Assembly: GCA_002729215.1 (NCBI GenBank)
Contig: PBTV01000023.1
Location: forward strand, 4,715-44,727
Length of the DNA stretch: 40,013 bases
Source: Rubrivirga sp.
GTDB taxonomy: Bacteria > Actinomycetota > Actinomycetes > S36-B12
Direction of reading: 5' to 3'
The notes under the pieces were generated by a model that saw only the letters and a list, made by a program, of their open reading frames with translations, did no database searches and was not told the origin of the DNA. Positions 6,651-15,318 of this stretch are shown here, one piece after another; the first letter of the stretch is position 1, and every line of letters starts with the position of its first letter. A program made the position numbers and the translations under genes.

Positions 6651-8219
6651 ATGACAGCACCGACCTGGTTGCGGTGGGCGTGGATCGCACCCGCCGGCTT
6701 CCTGCTCGCGTTCATGGTGGTGCCGCTGGTCTCGTTGGCTGGGCAAGTCCTCTCGCCGGGGACGATCGAGTACGTATCGGACTCGCTTCCGTGGCGAGTA
6801 GCTGGACTGGCGACGGTGCAAGCACTGGCGAGCACCGCTGTTTCGCTGGTCGTCGGATTGCCCATGGCCAACGTGCTGACCCGGTACCGCTTCCCGGGAC
6901 GTCGATGGGCTCTGGCTCTGGCCACCGTGCCGTTCGTCCTTCCCACTGTGGTGGTCGCGTTGGCGTTTCGATCGCTGGTCGGCTCCGATCTCGGTTCGGG
7001 TTTCCTCATCGTCGTGCTCGCGCACGCGTACCTGAATATGGCGGTGGTGGTGCGGATCGTGGGTGCCCGCTGGTCCACCATCGATCCTCGACTCGATATC
7101 GCCGCGAGGACTCTGGGCGCATCACGGTGGACAGCGTTTCGCACCGTGACACTGCCTGCCCTCGGTCCTGCCATCGCTTCGGCCGCGGCGATCGTGTTCG
7201 TCTTCTCTTTCACCTCGCTGGGCATCGTGCTACTGCTCGGAGACTCCAACACGCGCACCCTTGAGTCGCTGGTGCTTCGACAAACCTCCATCCTTTTGAA
7301 TTTCCAGGCCGCCGCGGTCAGCGCCGCCATCCAGGCGATCGTTGTCGGCTCGGTGTTGTGGTGGGCCGCTCGAACGCGCAACGCGATCCCCAGGGGTGCG
7401 CTGCGCACCTTCCGCCTGCGGCGTCCACTCGGATCGGCCCGATGGGCTGTCGGCATCGTTGTCGCAGCAACCGTCGTCATCGTTCTCGCCCCCGTGTCCT
7501 CACTGGTGTGGTCGTCGGTGCGATCGTCGTCCGGCTTCACGATGAGTTGGTGGGCGATCTTCGCCGGTTTTGAGACGATCGACGCTGGAAGCACTCGGAT
7601 CGGGTCACCGCTCAGCGCCATGGCGCGGTCCTTATCGTTCGCACTCGTCACCGGGCTCGTTGCAGCCACTGTCGGTGGCCTCGCCGCGATGAGTGTGCTG
7701 GCGCATCGTCTCGGACGGGCCTTCGCTCTTGCGACGGCTCTGCCGCTGGGCATATCGGCCGCGACGCTGGGCCTGGCAACGATGCTGGCCTACGGGCGTC
7801 CCCCGGTGGATCTTCGCGCCACCGGTCTGTTGATCCCGATCGCCCACGCTCTCATCGCCGTTCCGCTCGTCGTCGCGGTCGCCACCCCGACGCTGCGTTC
7901 CACCGACGCCCGCCTCGTGACCGTCGCCGCCACCCTCGGCGCCCGGCCGTCGCGAGCGTGGTGGACTGGCTACGGGCCGACCCTGAGGACAGTGATGATC
8001 GCGGCCGGGGGTCTCGCCTGCGCGGTGTCTCTCGGAGAGTTCGGGGCTGCCTCTTTTCTCGCTCGAGCCGACGGCCCTACGGTTCCCCTCGTGATCGCGC
8101 GACTTCTCGGTCGTCCCGGTGAAGCATCCTTCGGGGCGGCGGCGGCTATGGCGGTCGTTCTCGTCGTCATGACCACAACGCTTGTCGCGGCCGTCGACCG
8201 AGGAGGTCGACGATCATGA
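6651..8219 (+). CDS. thiP: Thiamine ABC transporter, permease
   Basis: A 522-residue, highly hydrophobic protein with two fused permease halves, as in E. coli ThiP (about 536 residues). Each half has an EAA-type loop that contacts the ATPase: AARTLGASRWTAFRTVTLP (about residues 151-169) and VAATLGARPSRAWWTGYGP (about 425-443). About twelve transmembrane helices are expected. It starts 37 bases after thiB with a GAGG ribosome binding site, and its TGA overlaps the thiQ ATG. It forms the membrane channel of the thiamine importer and should be under the same riboswitch control. Confidence 0.94.
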   Translation: MTAPTWLRWAWIAPAGFLLAFMVVPLVSLAGQVLSPGTIEYVSDSLPWRVAGLATVQALASTAVSLVVGLPMANVLTRYRFPGRRWALALATVPFVLPTVVVALAFRSLVGSDLGSGFLIVVLAHAYLNMAVVVRIVGARWSTIDPRLDIAARTLGASRWTAFRTVTLPALGPAIASAAAIVFVFSFTSLGIVLLLGDSNTRTLESLVLRQTSILLNFQAAAVSAAIQAIVVGSVLWWAARTRNAIPRGALRTFRLRRPLGSARWAVGIVVAATVVIVLAPVSSLVWSSVRSSSGFTMSWWAIFAGFETIDAGSTRIGSPLSAMARSLSFALVTGLVAATVGGLAAMSVLAHRLGRAFALATALPLGISAATLGLATMLAYGRPPVDLRATGLLIPIAHALIAVPLVVAVATPTLRSTDARLVTVAATLGARPSRAWWTGYGPTLRTVMIAAGGLACAVSLGEFGAASFLARADGPTVPLVIARLLGRPGEASFGAAAAMAVVLVVMTTTLVAAVDRGGRRS

Positions 8220-8857
8220 ACGGTCACACTCTGACGTGCGAGAACCTCACCATCGGATACGAATCCGCGTTGGGAGAACCCGTGACCTTCACGGTGCCGC
8301 CTGGGAGTGTGCTGGCCGTCGTCGGGCCGAGTGGCTGCGGCAAGTCGACGCTGCTGTCCACGATCGCGGGCGTGATCCCCGCTCGCTCGGGTCGGGTTCT
8401 CATTGACGGGGTCGATGTAACGCAGATGCCCACACACGCCCGCAAAGTGGCCATGGTGTTTCAAGAGCCCTTACTGTTTCCGACGATGACGGTGCGTGAC
8501 AACGTCGCGTACGGTCCGCGTCGATCCGGCGCGTCGGCGAGTGAAGCCCGGAGCACAGCAGATGAGCTCTTGAGTTGGGTGGATCTCGCGGGCCTCGGCG
8601 ACCGGAACATTGATCAACTCAGCGGTGGCCAGGCGCAACGGGTGTCGCTCGCCCGTGCACTCGCGTCCGACCCCGCTGTTGTGTGTCTGGACGAACCGTT
8701 CAGTGCCTTGGACGCGCCACTGCGATCACGCCTGGCTGCCGACGTCCTCGCCCTGGTTCGCCGCACCGGCATTCCCGCCGTGCACGTCACCCACGACCCC
8801 GACGAGGCAGAGACGATGACCTTGAATAACTCCTCCGGGTCCATACTTTCTTTGTGA
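8216..8857 (+). CDS. thiQ: Thiamine ABC transporter, ATP-binding protein, short C-terminus
   Basis: A 213-residue ABC ATPase with all catalytic motifs: Walker A GPSGCGKST (37-45), Q-loop Gln83 in VFQEP, signature LSGGQ (135-139), Walker B VVCLDE (155-160), D-loop SALD and switch His193. It energises thiamine import with ThiP. Start and stop are both overlapped by neighbours (ATGA with thiP, GTGA with the FUSC gene). It ends about 20 residues after the switch His, with MTLNNSSGSILSL replacing the usual tail that continues through a DGR strand. E. coli ThiQ has about 232 residues. No alternative frame restores the tail, so a real shortening is likelier than a read error. Confidence 0.92.
   Translation: MNGHTLTCENLTIGYESALGEPVTFTVPPGSVLAVVGPSGCGKSTLLSTIAGVIPARSGRVLIDGVDVTQMPTHARKVAMVFQEPLLFPTMTVRDNVAYGPRRSGASASEARSTADELLSWVDLAGLGDRNIDQLSGGQAQRVSLARALASDPAVVCLDEPFSALDAPLRSRLAADVLALVRRTGIPAVHVTHDPDEAETMTLNNSSGSILSL
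8822..8849 (+). promoter_or_regulatory. Candidate internal promoter before the FUSC gene
   Basis: TTGAAT (8822-8827), a 16-base spacer and TACTTT (8844-8849) lie inside the last codons of thiQ, four bases before the GTG of the FUSC gene. No Shine-Dalgarno is visible. This could give a leaderless transcript independent of the riboswitch, although the spacing to the start codon is about two bases short of ideal. Confidence 0.4.
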
Positions 8858-9909
8858 GAGGCGAACGGCTACGCAAGCGAGCGGCGCGGATCGATCGTTC
8901 GTATACCCGGATCGCGGCGGCTACATCGCTCGCTGCCTTCCTGGCGTACATCGTCGCGCAGGCACTTCCCTTGGCCAGCGCTGTTCCTGCGGCGATCACC
9001 GCAGTGATCGCCACCCAGGCGAGCTTCCATCAGGCAACCAAGGGTGCGTTCATCCAGGTCACCGGAGCCCTCGTCGGTGCCGCCGTCGCGTTGGGGATCG
9101 TGTCGGTTGTCGGGAGCGGGGCGGTGACGATCCTCTTGTTGGTCGCCTTGTGCTTTGTTGTCGCACGACTCTTGCACGTCGCGAGTCCTGACGAATCCCC
9201 GCTGGTGGCGACCGCTCTTGCCGTCACCGTGATCTTGGTCATCGGAACAAACCTGACCACCGAACTCGCCGTCGAGCGATTCGCGGGAATCGTGATCGGC
9301 GCCATCTTTGCGGTCCTCGCCAGCTACGTCGCGTCTCCGACAAAGGCCACTCGCAATTTGGAAGACAAGGCCGATGACGTGCAAGAGCGCCTCGGGCAAC
9401 TCTTGGAACGCATCGCCGTCGAACTCCGCACCGATCCCGGTCCGGAAACCGTGCGGGCCTGGTTCGACGAAGCCGTCGATTTGCGCAATCAGGTTCTCGG
9501 TTTAGCCGCCGCCCTGGAAGACCTCAAAATGAATCGCCGCTGGAGCATTCGGGTGACCACCTCGGACCTGCACGCCGTCCAAGCCGAAGTCGACGCCTGC
9601 CAGATCATGTCCACCCGCGCGTTGTCGTTGGCATCGGATCTACGTCGCGCATCGACGAGCAACACGGACGGTTCCGGTGCCCTTCCACCGGCGGCGCTGT
9701 CGCCGCTGGCAGACCTAATCGCGGCGACCGCTGCGAACCTGGCCACCGACGACCCCACGCGGACCATCGGCAAGACCGCCGCCCATCAAGCGGTGCGGGA
9801 GGCCGAACGAACCGCACAGATCGCACTCATCGGCGGCATCGTGTCGCATATGGAGCAGATCAATCAGGCGAAGGTGGACGAAGAAGAAGCCGGACCTCTG
9901 CCTCGGTAA
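8854..9909 (+). CDS. FUSC / aromatic-acid-exporter family membrane protein
   Basis: A 351-residue protein starting with GTG at 8854, overlapping the thiQ TGA. After a basic start (RGERLRKRAARIDRSYTRIAAAT) come five or six hydrophobic segments up to about residue 170. A long hydrophilic, probably helical cytoplasmic part follows, with DDVQERLGQLLERIAVELR and further heptad-like stretches. This architecture, with QASFHQATKGAFIQVTGALVG and LVIGTNLTTELAVERFAGIVIG, is that of FUSC/ArAE proteins, a family that includes exporters of aromatic carboxylic acids. The substrate is unknown. Its place as fourth gene after a TPP riboswitch is unusual; whether it handles a thiamine-related compound is speculation. 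A strong hairpin follows. Confidence 0.8.
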   Translation: MRGERLRKRAARIDRSYTRIAAATSLAAFLAYIVAQALPLASAVPAAITAVIATQASFHQATKGAFIQVTGALVGAAVALGIVSVVGSGAVTILLLVALCFVVARLLHVASPDESPLVATALAVTVILVIGTNLTTELAVERFAGIVIGAIFAVLASYVASPTKATRNLEDKADDVQERLGQLLERIAVELRTDPGPETVRAWFDEAVDLRNQVLGLAAALEDLKMNRRWSIRVTTSDLHAVQAEVDACQIMSTRALSLASDLRRASTSNTDGSGALPPAALSPLADLIAATAANLATDDPTRTIGKTAAHQAVREAERTAQIALIGGIVSHMEQINQAKVDEEEAGPLPR

Positions 9910-9978
9910 GCCGGTCTGCGGAGGAATCCTGAGAGGACAGACGCGCCCGATACGGAATCTGCACGAGGTGTAGAGGGT

Positions 9979-10018
9979 ACTGCGGGTGCGCGGGTCTCGG
10001 GCCCCCCGCACCCGCAGT
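9979..10018 (+). terminator. Strong GC hairpin ending the thiamine operon
   Basis: ACTGCGGGTGCG (9979-9990) pairs perfectly over 12 bases with CGCACCCGCAGT (10007-10018), with a mismatch and three more GC pairs inside. There is no U-tract. It lies 70 bases after the FUSC stop and before the convergent ahpE end, so it may stop transcription from both sides. The rest of 9910-10086 holds nothing recognised. Confidence 0.7.
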
Positions 10019-10086
10019 GCTCTAAGTCCACCGTTAATTCGGTGATCGCGCATCTTGAGATGACGAGCCCGCTCATCGGGGCCGGA

Positions 10087-10545
10087 TCAGCCCAGCGCCG
10101 CCAGGGCGCTGGCATAATCATCGGCGTCCCGCGCCTCACCCGGACCGTTGACCACCGACCACCGGATGACTCCGTCGCGGTCGAGGACGTACGTCGCCCG
10201 CGTCGCGAACCCGGTCTTCTCCCAGAAGGCTTCGTATGCCCGGGACACTTCCCCGTGCGGCCAGAAATCGCTCAGCAGTTGGTGGGTGAGGCCTTCGGTC
10301 TCGGCGAACACCTTCAACGAGGCCGTCGGATCACACGAGATACTGACCATCACGGTGTCGTCGTTGTCGAAATCACCGATCCGATCCTTGATCGCACACA
10401 TCTCACCGATGCAGATGCTGCTGAAGGCGAACGGGTAGAACATCACCACGACCTTCTTGCCGCGAAAATCCGACAGCGACACTTTCTGTCCGAACTGATT
10501 GCGCAGCGTGAAGTCAGGGGCGGTCGTGCCAACCTCGAGTGCCAT
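10087..10545 (-). CDS. ahpE: AhpE-type peroxiredoxin
   Basis: A 152-residue thiol peroxidase starting MALEVGTTAPDFTLRN behind a strong GGAGG. FYPFAFSSIC places the peroxidatic cysteine at residue 45, the same number as in M. tuberculosis AhpE. LLSDFWPHGEVSRAYEAF and the C-terminal GEARDADDYASALAAL are AhpE signatures. It reduces hydroperoxides and is recycled by mycothiol/mycoredoxin or thioredoxin-type partners in related species. A second Cys50 (five residues on) and Cys85 are present; AhpE is usually described as a 1-Cys enzyme, so a resolving role is possible but unproven. It lies just downstream of the DUF3052 gene but has its own candidate promoter. Confidence 0.92.
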   Translation of the reverse strand: MALEVGTTAPDFTLRNQFGQKVSLSDFRGKKVVVMFYPFAFSSICIGEMCAIKDRIGDFDNDDTVMVSISCDPTASLKVFAETEGLTHQLLSDFWPHGEVSRAYEAFWEKTGFATRATYVLDRDGVIRWSVVNGPGEARDADDYASALAALG

Positions 10546-10589
10546 GGGTTTCCTCCGGGCCGTGGTGCGCCCCGTGCACACCTAAAAGG

Positions 10590-10619
10590 ACGTTAGCGCT
10601 TGGAACGCGGAGCGACCAA
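10590..10619 (-). promoter_or_regulatory. Candidate promoter of ahpE
   Basis: On the minus strand TTGGTC (10614-10619), an 18-base spacer and TAACGT (10590-10595) form a plausible sigma-70-type promoter. The -10 contains the stop codon of the upstream DUF3052 gene. It gives a leader of about 40 bases with the GGAGG ribosome binding site. Confidence 0.5.
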
Positions 10620-11027
10620 ACGTGTGCCCTGCCAAAAGGAGCCGGCGCTGATGGTGCTCGTTTGCTGCAGCCCCGCCGTCGGAGCGGCGTCAGCGATGTC
10701 CTCGGACTCGATGTGACCTTCACGCCCCGGTTTGGGAGTCATCAGCCAGATGACTCCGTGATCGGCGAGCGGTCCGATGGCGTCAACGAGACCGTCCACC
10801 AGGTCTCCGTCGTCATCGCGCCACCACATCACCACCGCGTCGACAACGTCATCGAAGTCCTCGTCCACCAGGTCGCCACCGATGATCTCCTCGATACCCG
10901 ACCGGATGACGGGGTCGGCGTCTTCGTCCCAGTTCAGTTCCTGGACGGTCATACCCGCATCCAGATTCAAGGCAGACGCACGACGCTGTGCCTCTTCCAG
11001 GTCGATCGACCCGGCATCCGCGCTCAC
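10593..11027 (-). CDS. DUF3052 family protein
   Basis: A 144-residue acidic protein starting at GTG 11027, chosen because AGGAGG stands seven bases upstream; the open frame extends further without a ribosome binding site. The N-terminal EEAQRRASALNLDAGMTVQELNWDED, the VMWWRDDDGDLVDGLVDAIGPLADHGVIWLMTPKPG core and the C-terminal TAGLQQTSTISAG with a basic last stretch match the actinobacterial DUF3052 family. It is found beside aceE in many actinobacteria and is divergent from it here. The function is unknown; its conserved place suggests a link to pyruvate dehydrogenase or its control (inference). Confidence 0.9.
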   Translation of the reverse strand: MSADAGSIDLEEAQRRASALNLDAGMTVQELNWDEDADPVIRSGIEEIIGGDLVDEDFDDVVDAVVMWWRDDDGDLVDGLVDAIGPLADHGVIWLMTPKPGREGHIESEDIADAAPTAGLQQTSTISAGSFWQGTRLVAPRSKR

Positions 11028-11313
11028 GTGTTTCCTCCTGAACGGCCACGACGACGCCCCTTGCGTCGCCTCGAGTGTGCCTAGTCCACCGAAAGTCCCC
11101 GGCCTACGCAAGCAGTTCCGGCCAACTCGTTCGCGATACTCCCCGCAACTGCCCCGCCAGCGCCACACTTTTTCCTCTTGACTCGCCCCGGTAGGGCGCG
11201 TGGCGACTGTCGGCGCCCATACGCGAGAATGCGCCTACACACAGTTCACCACCGATGACACGGCCCCGGGGCGACCCCTCGGGAACGTCAGACGAAAGAG
11301 GGTGCGAACACCA
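11028..11313. other. Divergent DUF3052-aceE intergenic region
   Basis: These 286 bases hold no gene. They must contain the divergent promoters, but no convincing -35/-10 pair was found for aceE: TTGACT at 11178-11183 lacks a -10 at proper spacing. An inverted repeat GGGCGC (11194-11199) and GCGCCC (11213-11218) could be an operator or leader hairpin. Confidence 0.4.
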
Positions 11314-14100
11314 ATGGCCCCTGAGAGCGACTCTTCCGCTCCCCTGGCGGGCGGCTTGCCGACCCAGTACGTGGACGTCGATCCGGACGAGACCCGCGAG
11401 TGGATCGACTCCCTCGACGCACTGGTCGACACCTCGGGCAACTACCGCGCCCGCTACATGATGCTCTCGCTGTTGCGCCGAGCGGCAGAACGCAACGTCG
11501 GTGTGCCGAGCCTGCGCAGCACCGACTACATCAACACCATCTCCCCCGAACGCGAGCCCTGGTTCCCCGGGGATGAGGCCGTGGAGCGGGAGATCCGCCG
11601 GATGATCCGGTGGAACGCCGCCATCATGGTGCACCGAGCGCAACGTCCCGGCGTGTCCGTCGGAGGGCACATCTCCACGTACGCGAGTTCGGCGACGCTG
11701 TACGAGGTCGGCTTCAACCACTTCTTTAGGGGCCCCGACCACCCCGGCGGCGCGGACCAACTCTTCTTCCAAGGCCACGCGTCCCCCGGCATGTACGCGC
11801 GAGCCTTCATCGAGGGTCGGATCACCGAGTCCCAGATGGATGGCTTCCGCCAGGAACTCTCCCACCCCGGTGGTGGCCTTCCTTCCTATCCGCATCCGCG
11901 ACTCATGCCATCGTTCTGGCAGTTCCCGACCGTCTCGATGGGCCTGGGGCCCCTCAACGCCATTTACCAGGCACGGTTCAACAAGTACCTGCAGAACCGC
12001 GGCTTGGCCGACACGTCACAGCAGAAGGTGTACGCCTTCCTCGGCGACGGCGAAACCGACGAGGTCGACGCCGTCGGCGCGCTGTCCCTCGCGGCGCGGG
12101 AGGAGCTCGACAACCTCGTCTTCGTCGTCAACTGCAATCTTCAGCGCCTCGATGGACCCGTTCGCGGCAACGGCAAAATCATTCAAGAACTCGAGTCGCT
12201 TTTCCGCGGCGCCGGATGGAACGTGATCAAGGTGGTCTGGGGACGAGCCTGGGATCAACTGTTGGCGGCGGACCGCGATGGTGCGTTGGTCAATTTGATG
12301 AACAACACCCACGACGGCGATTTCCAGACCTACAAGGCCGAGAACGGAGCCTTCATTCGAGATCACTTCTTCGGACGCGATCCGCGAACCGCGAAACTCG
12401 TGGAGACCTGGAGCGATGACCAGATCTGGTCGTTGCAACGTGGCGGGCACGACTACCGCAAGATGTATGCCGCATACGAGGCCGCCACGAAGGTCAAGGG
12501 TCAACCCACCGTCATCTTGGCCAAGACCATCAAGGGTTGGACGCTGGGATCACACTTCGAAGCGAGAAACTCCACGCACCAAATGAAGAAGCTCACGGTG
12601 GAGGATCTGAAGGAGTTTCGCGATCGGCTGCACATTCCCATCGCGGACTCACAGCTCGACGAGTACCTGCCCCCGTACTACAACCCGGGTCCGGACAATC
12701 CCGCGATCCAGTACATGCTCGACCGACGCACGACCCTTGGTGGTTTCCTGCCAAGTCGACGAACGACCGCACGTCCGCTGCCTCAACCACCGGACTCCAC
12801 GTACGAGGTAGTCCAACGCGGATCGGGCAAGCAGCCGGTGGCGACAACCATGGCGTTCGTTCGACTTCTGAAGGAACTGATCCGCGACGAGGGCATGGGC
12901 GCACACTTCGTCCCGATCATCCCCGACGAGGCGCGCACCTTCGGCATGGACTCGTTGTTCCCCACATTGAAGATCTACTCACCGAACGGGCAGCAGTACA
13001 CATCGGTCGACAGAGAGCTGATGCTGTCATACAAGGAATCAGAGACTGGACAGATCCTGCACGAAGGGATCAACGAGGCGGGTTCGGTCGCCTCCTTCAC
13101 CGCCGTCGGCACCTCCTACTCCACCCACGACGTGCCGATGATTCCGATCTACATCTTCTACTCCATGTTCGGTTTCCAGCGGACCGGCGACGGCTTCTGG
13201 GCGGCGGGGGACCAAATGGCACGCGGCTTCGTCCTCGGAGCGACTGCCGGTCGGACCACATTGAACGGCGAGGGGCTCCAACACGAGGACGGCCACAGCC
13301 AACTGCTCGCGAGCACCAATCCCGCGGTGGTGGCCTACGACCCAGCGTTCGGCTACGAGCTCGGGCACATCGTCAAGTCCGGGCTGCAACGCATGTACGG
13401 GGACCCCGATCCCGATCCGACATACAGCGAGTTCGATCTCCTCGACGAGCACCGTGGGGAATCACCCAACGTGTTCTATTACCTGACGATCTACAACGAG
13501 CCCTACCCGCAGCCGGCCGAGCCAGACCCCTGCGACATCAAGGGAATCATCAAGGGAATGCACCTGATCAGCGAGGGGTCCGGCGACGGTTCCCCCGTTC
13601 AACTGCTGGCCAGCGGCGTCGGAGTGAATTGGGCGCTGCGCGCCCAAGAGCTGCTGGCGCAGGACTGGGGAGTCGTTGCGGACGTCTGGTCGGTGACCAG
13701 TTGGAATCAACTCAGGCGCGACGGCCTGGCCGCCGACCGCCACAACATGCTCAACCCCGAGGACGAGCCACTCGTGCCCTTCGTCACCCAACGCCTGGAG
13801 GGCCGCCCAGGCCCAGTGGTTGCGGTGTCCGATTGGATGCGCGCGGTGCAAGACCAGATTCGTGAATGGGTTCCGCAGCCGTTCGTGTCCCTGGGTACCG
13901 ACGGTTGGGGTCTGTCGGACACGCGCGGCGCGCTGCGCCGGCATTTCCTGGTGGACGCTGAATCGATCACGGTGCAAGCACTCGCCATGCTCGCGCGTTC
14001 GGGAGACATCGACGCAGAAACCGTCACTCGAGCGATCAAGACCTACCAACTCGATGACCCATCCGCCGCAGACGCGGGAAATACGGAAGGATCAGGGTGA
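11314..14100 (+). CDS. aceE: Pyruvate dehydrogenase E1 component (homodimeric AceE type)
   Basis: A 928-residue thiamine-diphosphate enzyme that decarboxylates pyruvate and acetylates the lipoyl group of E2, feeding acetyl-CoA to the TCA cycle and lipid synthesis. The start ATG ([10 protein letters not shown]) is chosen over an open frame reaching back to 11200, because family proteins begin close to the [15 protein letters not shown] segment. Key regions: [20 protein letters not shown], the ThDP/Mg motif GDGE (244-247) ending in NCNLQ (from 273), the [10 protein letters not shown] and KTIKGWTLG segments, and the C-terminal [13 protein letters not shown]. Length and motifs fit actinobacterial AceE. 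A hairpin follows the stop. The fatty-acid operon lies 2.5 kb downstream, on the same strand. Confidence 0.97.
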   Translation: MAPESDSSAPLAGGLPTQYVDVDPDETREWIDSLDALVDTSGNYRARYMMLSLLRRAAERNVGVPSLRSTDYINTISPEREPWFPGDEAVEREIRRMIRWNAAIMVHRAQRPGVSVGGHISTYASSATLYEVGFNHFFRGPDHPGGADQLFFQGHASPGMYARAFIEGRITESQMDGFRQELSHPGGGLPSYPHPRLMPSFWQFPTVSMGLGPLNAIYQARFNKYLQNRGLADTSQQKVYAFLGDGETDEVDAVGALSLAAREELDNLVFVVNCNLQRLDGPVRGNGKIIQELESLFRGAGWNVIKVVWGRAWDQLLAADRDGALVNLMNNTHDGDFQTYKAENGAFIRDHFFGRDPRTAKLVETWSDDQIWSLQRGGHDYRKMYAAYEAATKVKGQPTVILAKTIKGWTLGSHFEARNSTHQMKKLTVEDLKEFRDRLHIPIADSQLDEYLPPYYNPGPDNPAIQYMLDRRTTLGGFLPSRRTTARPLPQPPDSTYEVVQRGSGKQPVATTMAFVRLLKELIRDEGMGAHFVPIIPDEARTFGMDSLFPTLKIYSPNGQQYTSVDRELMLSYKESETGQILHEGINEAGSVASFTAVGTSYSTHDVPMIPIYIFYSMFGFQRTGDGFWAAGDQMARGFVLGATAGRTTLNGEGLQHEDGHSQLLASTNPAVVAYDPAFGYELGHIVKSGLQRMYGDPDPDPTYSEFDLLDEHRGESPNVFYYLTIYNEPYPQPAEPDPCDIKGIIKGMHLISEGSGDGSPVQLLASGVGVNWALRAQELLAQDWGVVADVWSVTSWNQLRRDGLAADRHNMLNPEDEPLVPFVTQRLEGRPGPVVAVSDWMRAVQDQIREWVPQPFVSLGTDGWGLSDTRGALRRHFLVDAESITVQALAMLARSGDIDAETVTRAIKTYQLDDPSAADAGNTEGSG

Positions 14101-14102
14101 GT

Positions 14103-14125
14103 CGGCAAGTCCAGACGTCTTGCCG
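14103..14125 (+). terminator. Hairpin after aceE
   Basis: CGGCAAG (14103-14109) pairs perfectly with CTTGCCG (14119-14125) around a nine-base loop, three bases after the aceE stop. Without a U-tract it may be a terminator or a processing/attenuating hairpin before the VIT1 gene. Confidence 0.5.
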
Positions 14126-14162
14126 CACGAGTATCGAGTCGATTCCCGGATAAGGAGGGCGC

Positions 14163-15299
14163 GTGTCCAACGATCCACGACGTTTCCTTCGTTATCTGGA
14201 TGCCGAACGCAATGCGTCCCTGCTGTATCGGGCTCTGGCCGAATCCACCGACGGTGACCAGCGGGAAGCGCTGCTGGAGTTGGCTGATGTCGAAGACAAG
14301 CACGCCCAACACTGGGTGGACAAACTCACCGCTTACGGCGTCGAAATTCCGCCGGCGCCCACGGTGCTCAACGCCGATGATGAGCAGTTGGTGCGACGGG
14401 CGCGATCGCTGGGATTGGTCTCCGTCCTAGACAACCTAGAGCAGAACGAAGGCGCAGACGCCGGCATGTACGACGACGAGCCCCAGGCCTTGCCCACAAT
14501 GCCGTCCGATGAGCGAGAACACGCGGATGTGTTCCGAGCACTTAAGGGAAGCGAGCCGGAGCGATTTCCGCACCGAGAACGTTCGACCAAGGGAGCCGAG
14601 CCGTGGCACCGAACGGACAAGTCCGGGTCGGTGCGCGCCGCCGTCTTCGGGGTCAGCGACGGACTGGTCTCCAACACCGCTCTCGTCATGGGATTCGCGG
14701 GCGCAAGCCTGGCGGGTGCGATCGAGAACTCCGTCGTGCTGTTCGCTGGCTTGGCTGGGCTGCTGGCCGGAGCCTTCTCGATGGCGGCGGGTGAGTACGT
14801 ATCTATGGCAAGCCAGCGCGATCTGTTCAAGCGAGAAATCGACCTCGAACGACAAGAGTTGCTGGAAAAGCCAGAGGAAGAGCGTCTGGAGCTCGAACTC
14901 ATCTACCGAGCCAAAGGGCTGCCCCGCGAGCAGGCGCGAGCTGTGGCCGATCAGATCATAAAGAATCCAGGGATTGCGTTGGACACGTTGGCGCGAGAGG
15001 AGCTGGGCCTCGACCCGAACGAGTTGGGCTCGGCGTGGAAGGCCGCGGTCTCGAGTTTCTTCTCCTTCGCGATCGGCGCATCCGTCGTGGTTGTTCCGTA
15101 CGCACTGTTCGCCGGCATGACGGCGTTTGTTCTGGCCGTCGTTCTCGCCCTCGTCAGTTTGATCGTGGTCGGTGGCCTCGTGGGCTATCAATCCGGACGC
15201 GGAGTCGCCTTCAGTGCGGGGCGCCAGGTTCTGTGGGGTGTCGGTGCTGCGGCTGTGACATACCTCGTCGGCAGCCTTGTCGGCGTGAACGTCGGATAG
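14163..15299 (+). CDS. VIT1/CCC1-family metal transporter with N-terminal ferritin-like domain
   Basis: A 378-residue protein starting at GTG 14163 behind AAGGAGG. Residues 1 to about 135 form a rubrerythrin/ferritin-like helical domain with Glu/His motifs such as ADVEDKHAQHW and DEREHADVF that can bind two metals. The rest is the VIT1/CCC1 (DUF125) membrane domain: VRAAVFGVSDGLVSNTALVMG, a GAFSMAAGEYVSMASQRD motif, the acidic cytoplasmic ELEKPEEER-like helices, and three more hydrophobic segments to the C-terminus. The family moves Fe2+ or Mn2+ out of the cytoplasm. The ferritin-like fusion is a known variant resembling MbfA-type iron exporters. It lies between aceE and fasR, possibly as a separate unit. 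Confidence 0.9.
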   Translation: MSNDPRRFLRYLDAERNASLLYRALAESTDGDQREALLELADVEDKHAQHWVDKLTAYGVEIPPAPTVLNADDEQLVRRARSLGLVSVLDNLEQNEGADAGMYDDEPQALPTMPSDEREHADVFRALKGSEPERFPHRERSTKGAEPWHRTDKSGSVRAAVFGVSDGLVSNTALVMGFAGASLAGAIENSVVLFAGLAGLLAGAFSMAAGEYVSMASQRDLFKREIDLERQELLEKPEEERLELELIYRAKGLPREQARAVADQIIKNPGIALDTLAREELGLDPNELGSAWKAAVSSFFSFAIGASVVVVPYALFAGMTAFVLAVVLALVSLIVVGGLVGYQSGRGVAFSAGRQVLWGVGAAAVTYLVGSLVGVNVG

Positions 15300-15316
15300 C
15301 CGGATACTCGGATAAC
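15293..15316 (+). repeat. Three tandem 8-base repeats CGGATANN before fasR
   Basis: CGGATAGC, CGGATACT and CGGATAAC follow each other without gaps, from the VIT1 stop codon to two bases before the fasR ATG. GATACT in the second copy could serve as a -10 giving a leader of only a few bases, as no ribosome binding site is present. The array could bind a regulator, perhaps FasR itself. Confidence 0.5.
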
Positions 15317-15318
15317 GC

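Noticed and set aside
6611-7753. 380-codon open frame antisense to thiP
   Set aside because: No recognisable family, and it lies fully opposite a clear permease gene.
10092-10112. Inverted repeat CCAGCGCC/GGCGCTGG near the ahpE stop
   Set aside because: It lies in codons for an Ala/Leu-rich C-terminus, where such symmetry arises by chance; the 9979-10018 hairpin is a better terminator.
11178-11206. TTGACT as -35 of an aceE promoter
   Set aside because: No acceptable -10 at 15-19 bases spacing; the real promoter could not be placed.
12537-13865. 442-codon open frame inside aceE
   Set aside because: Out-of-frame shadow of aceE with Arg/Pro-rich composition.
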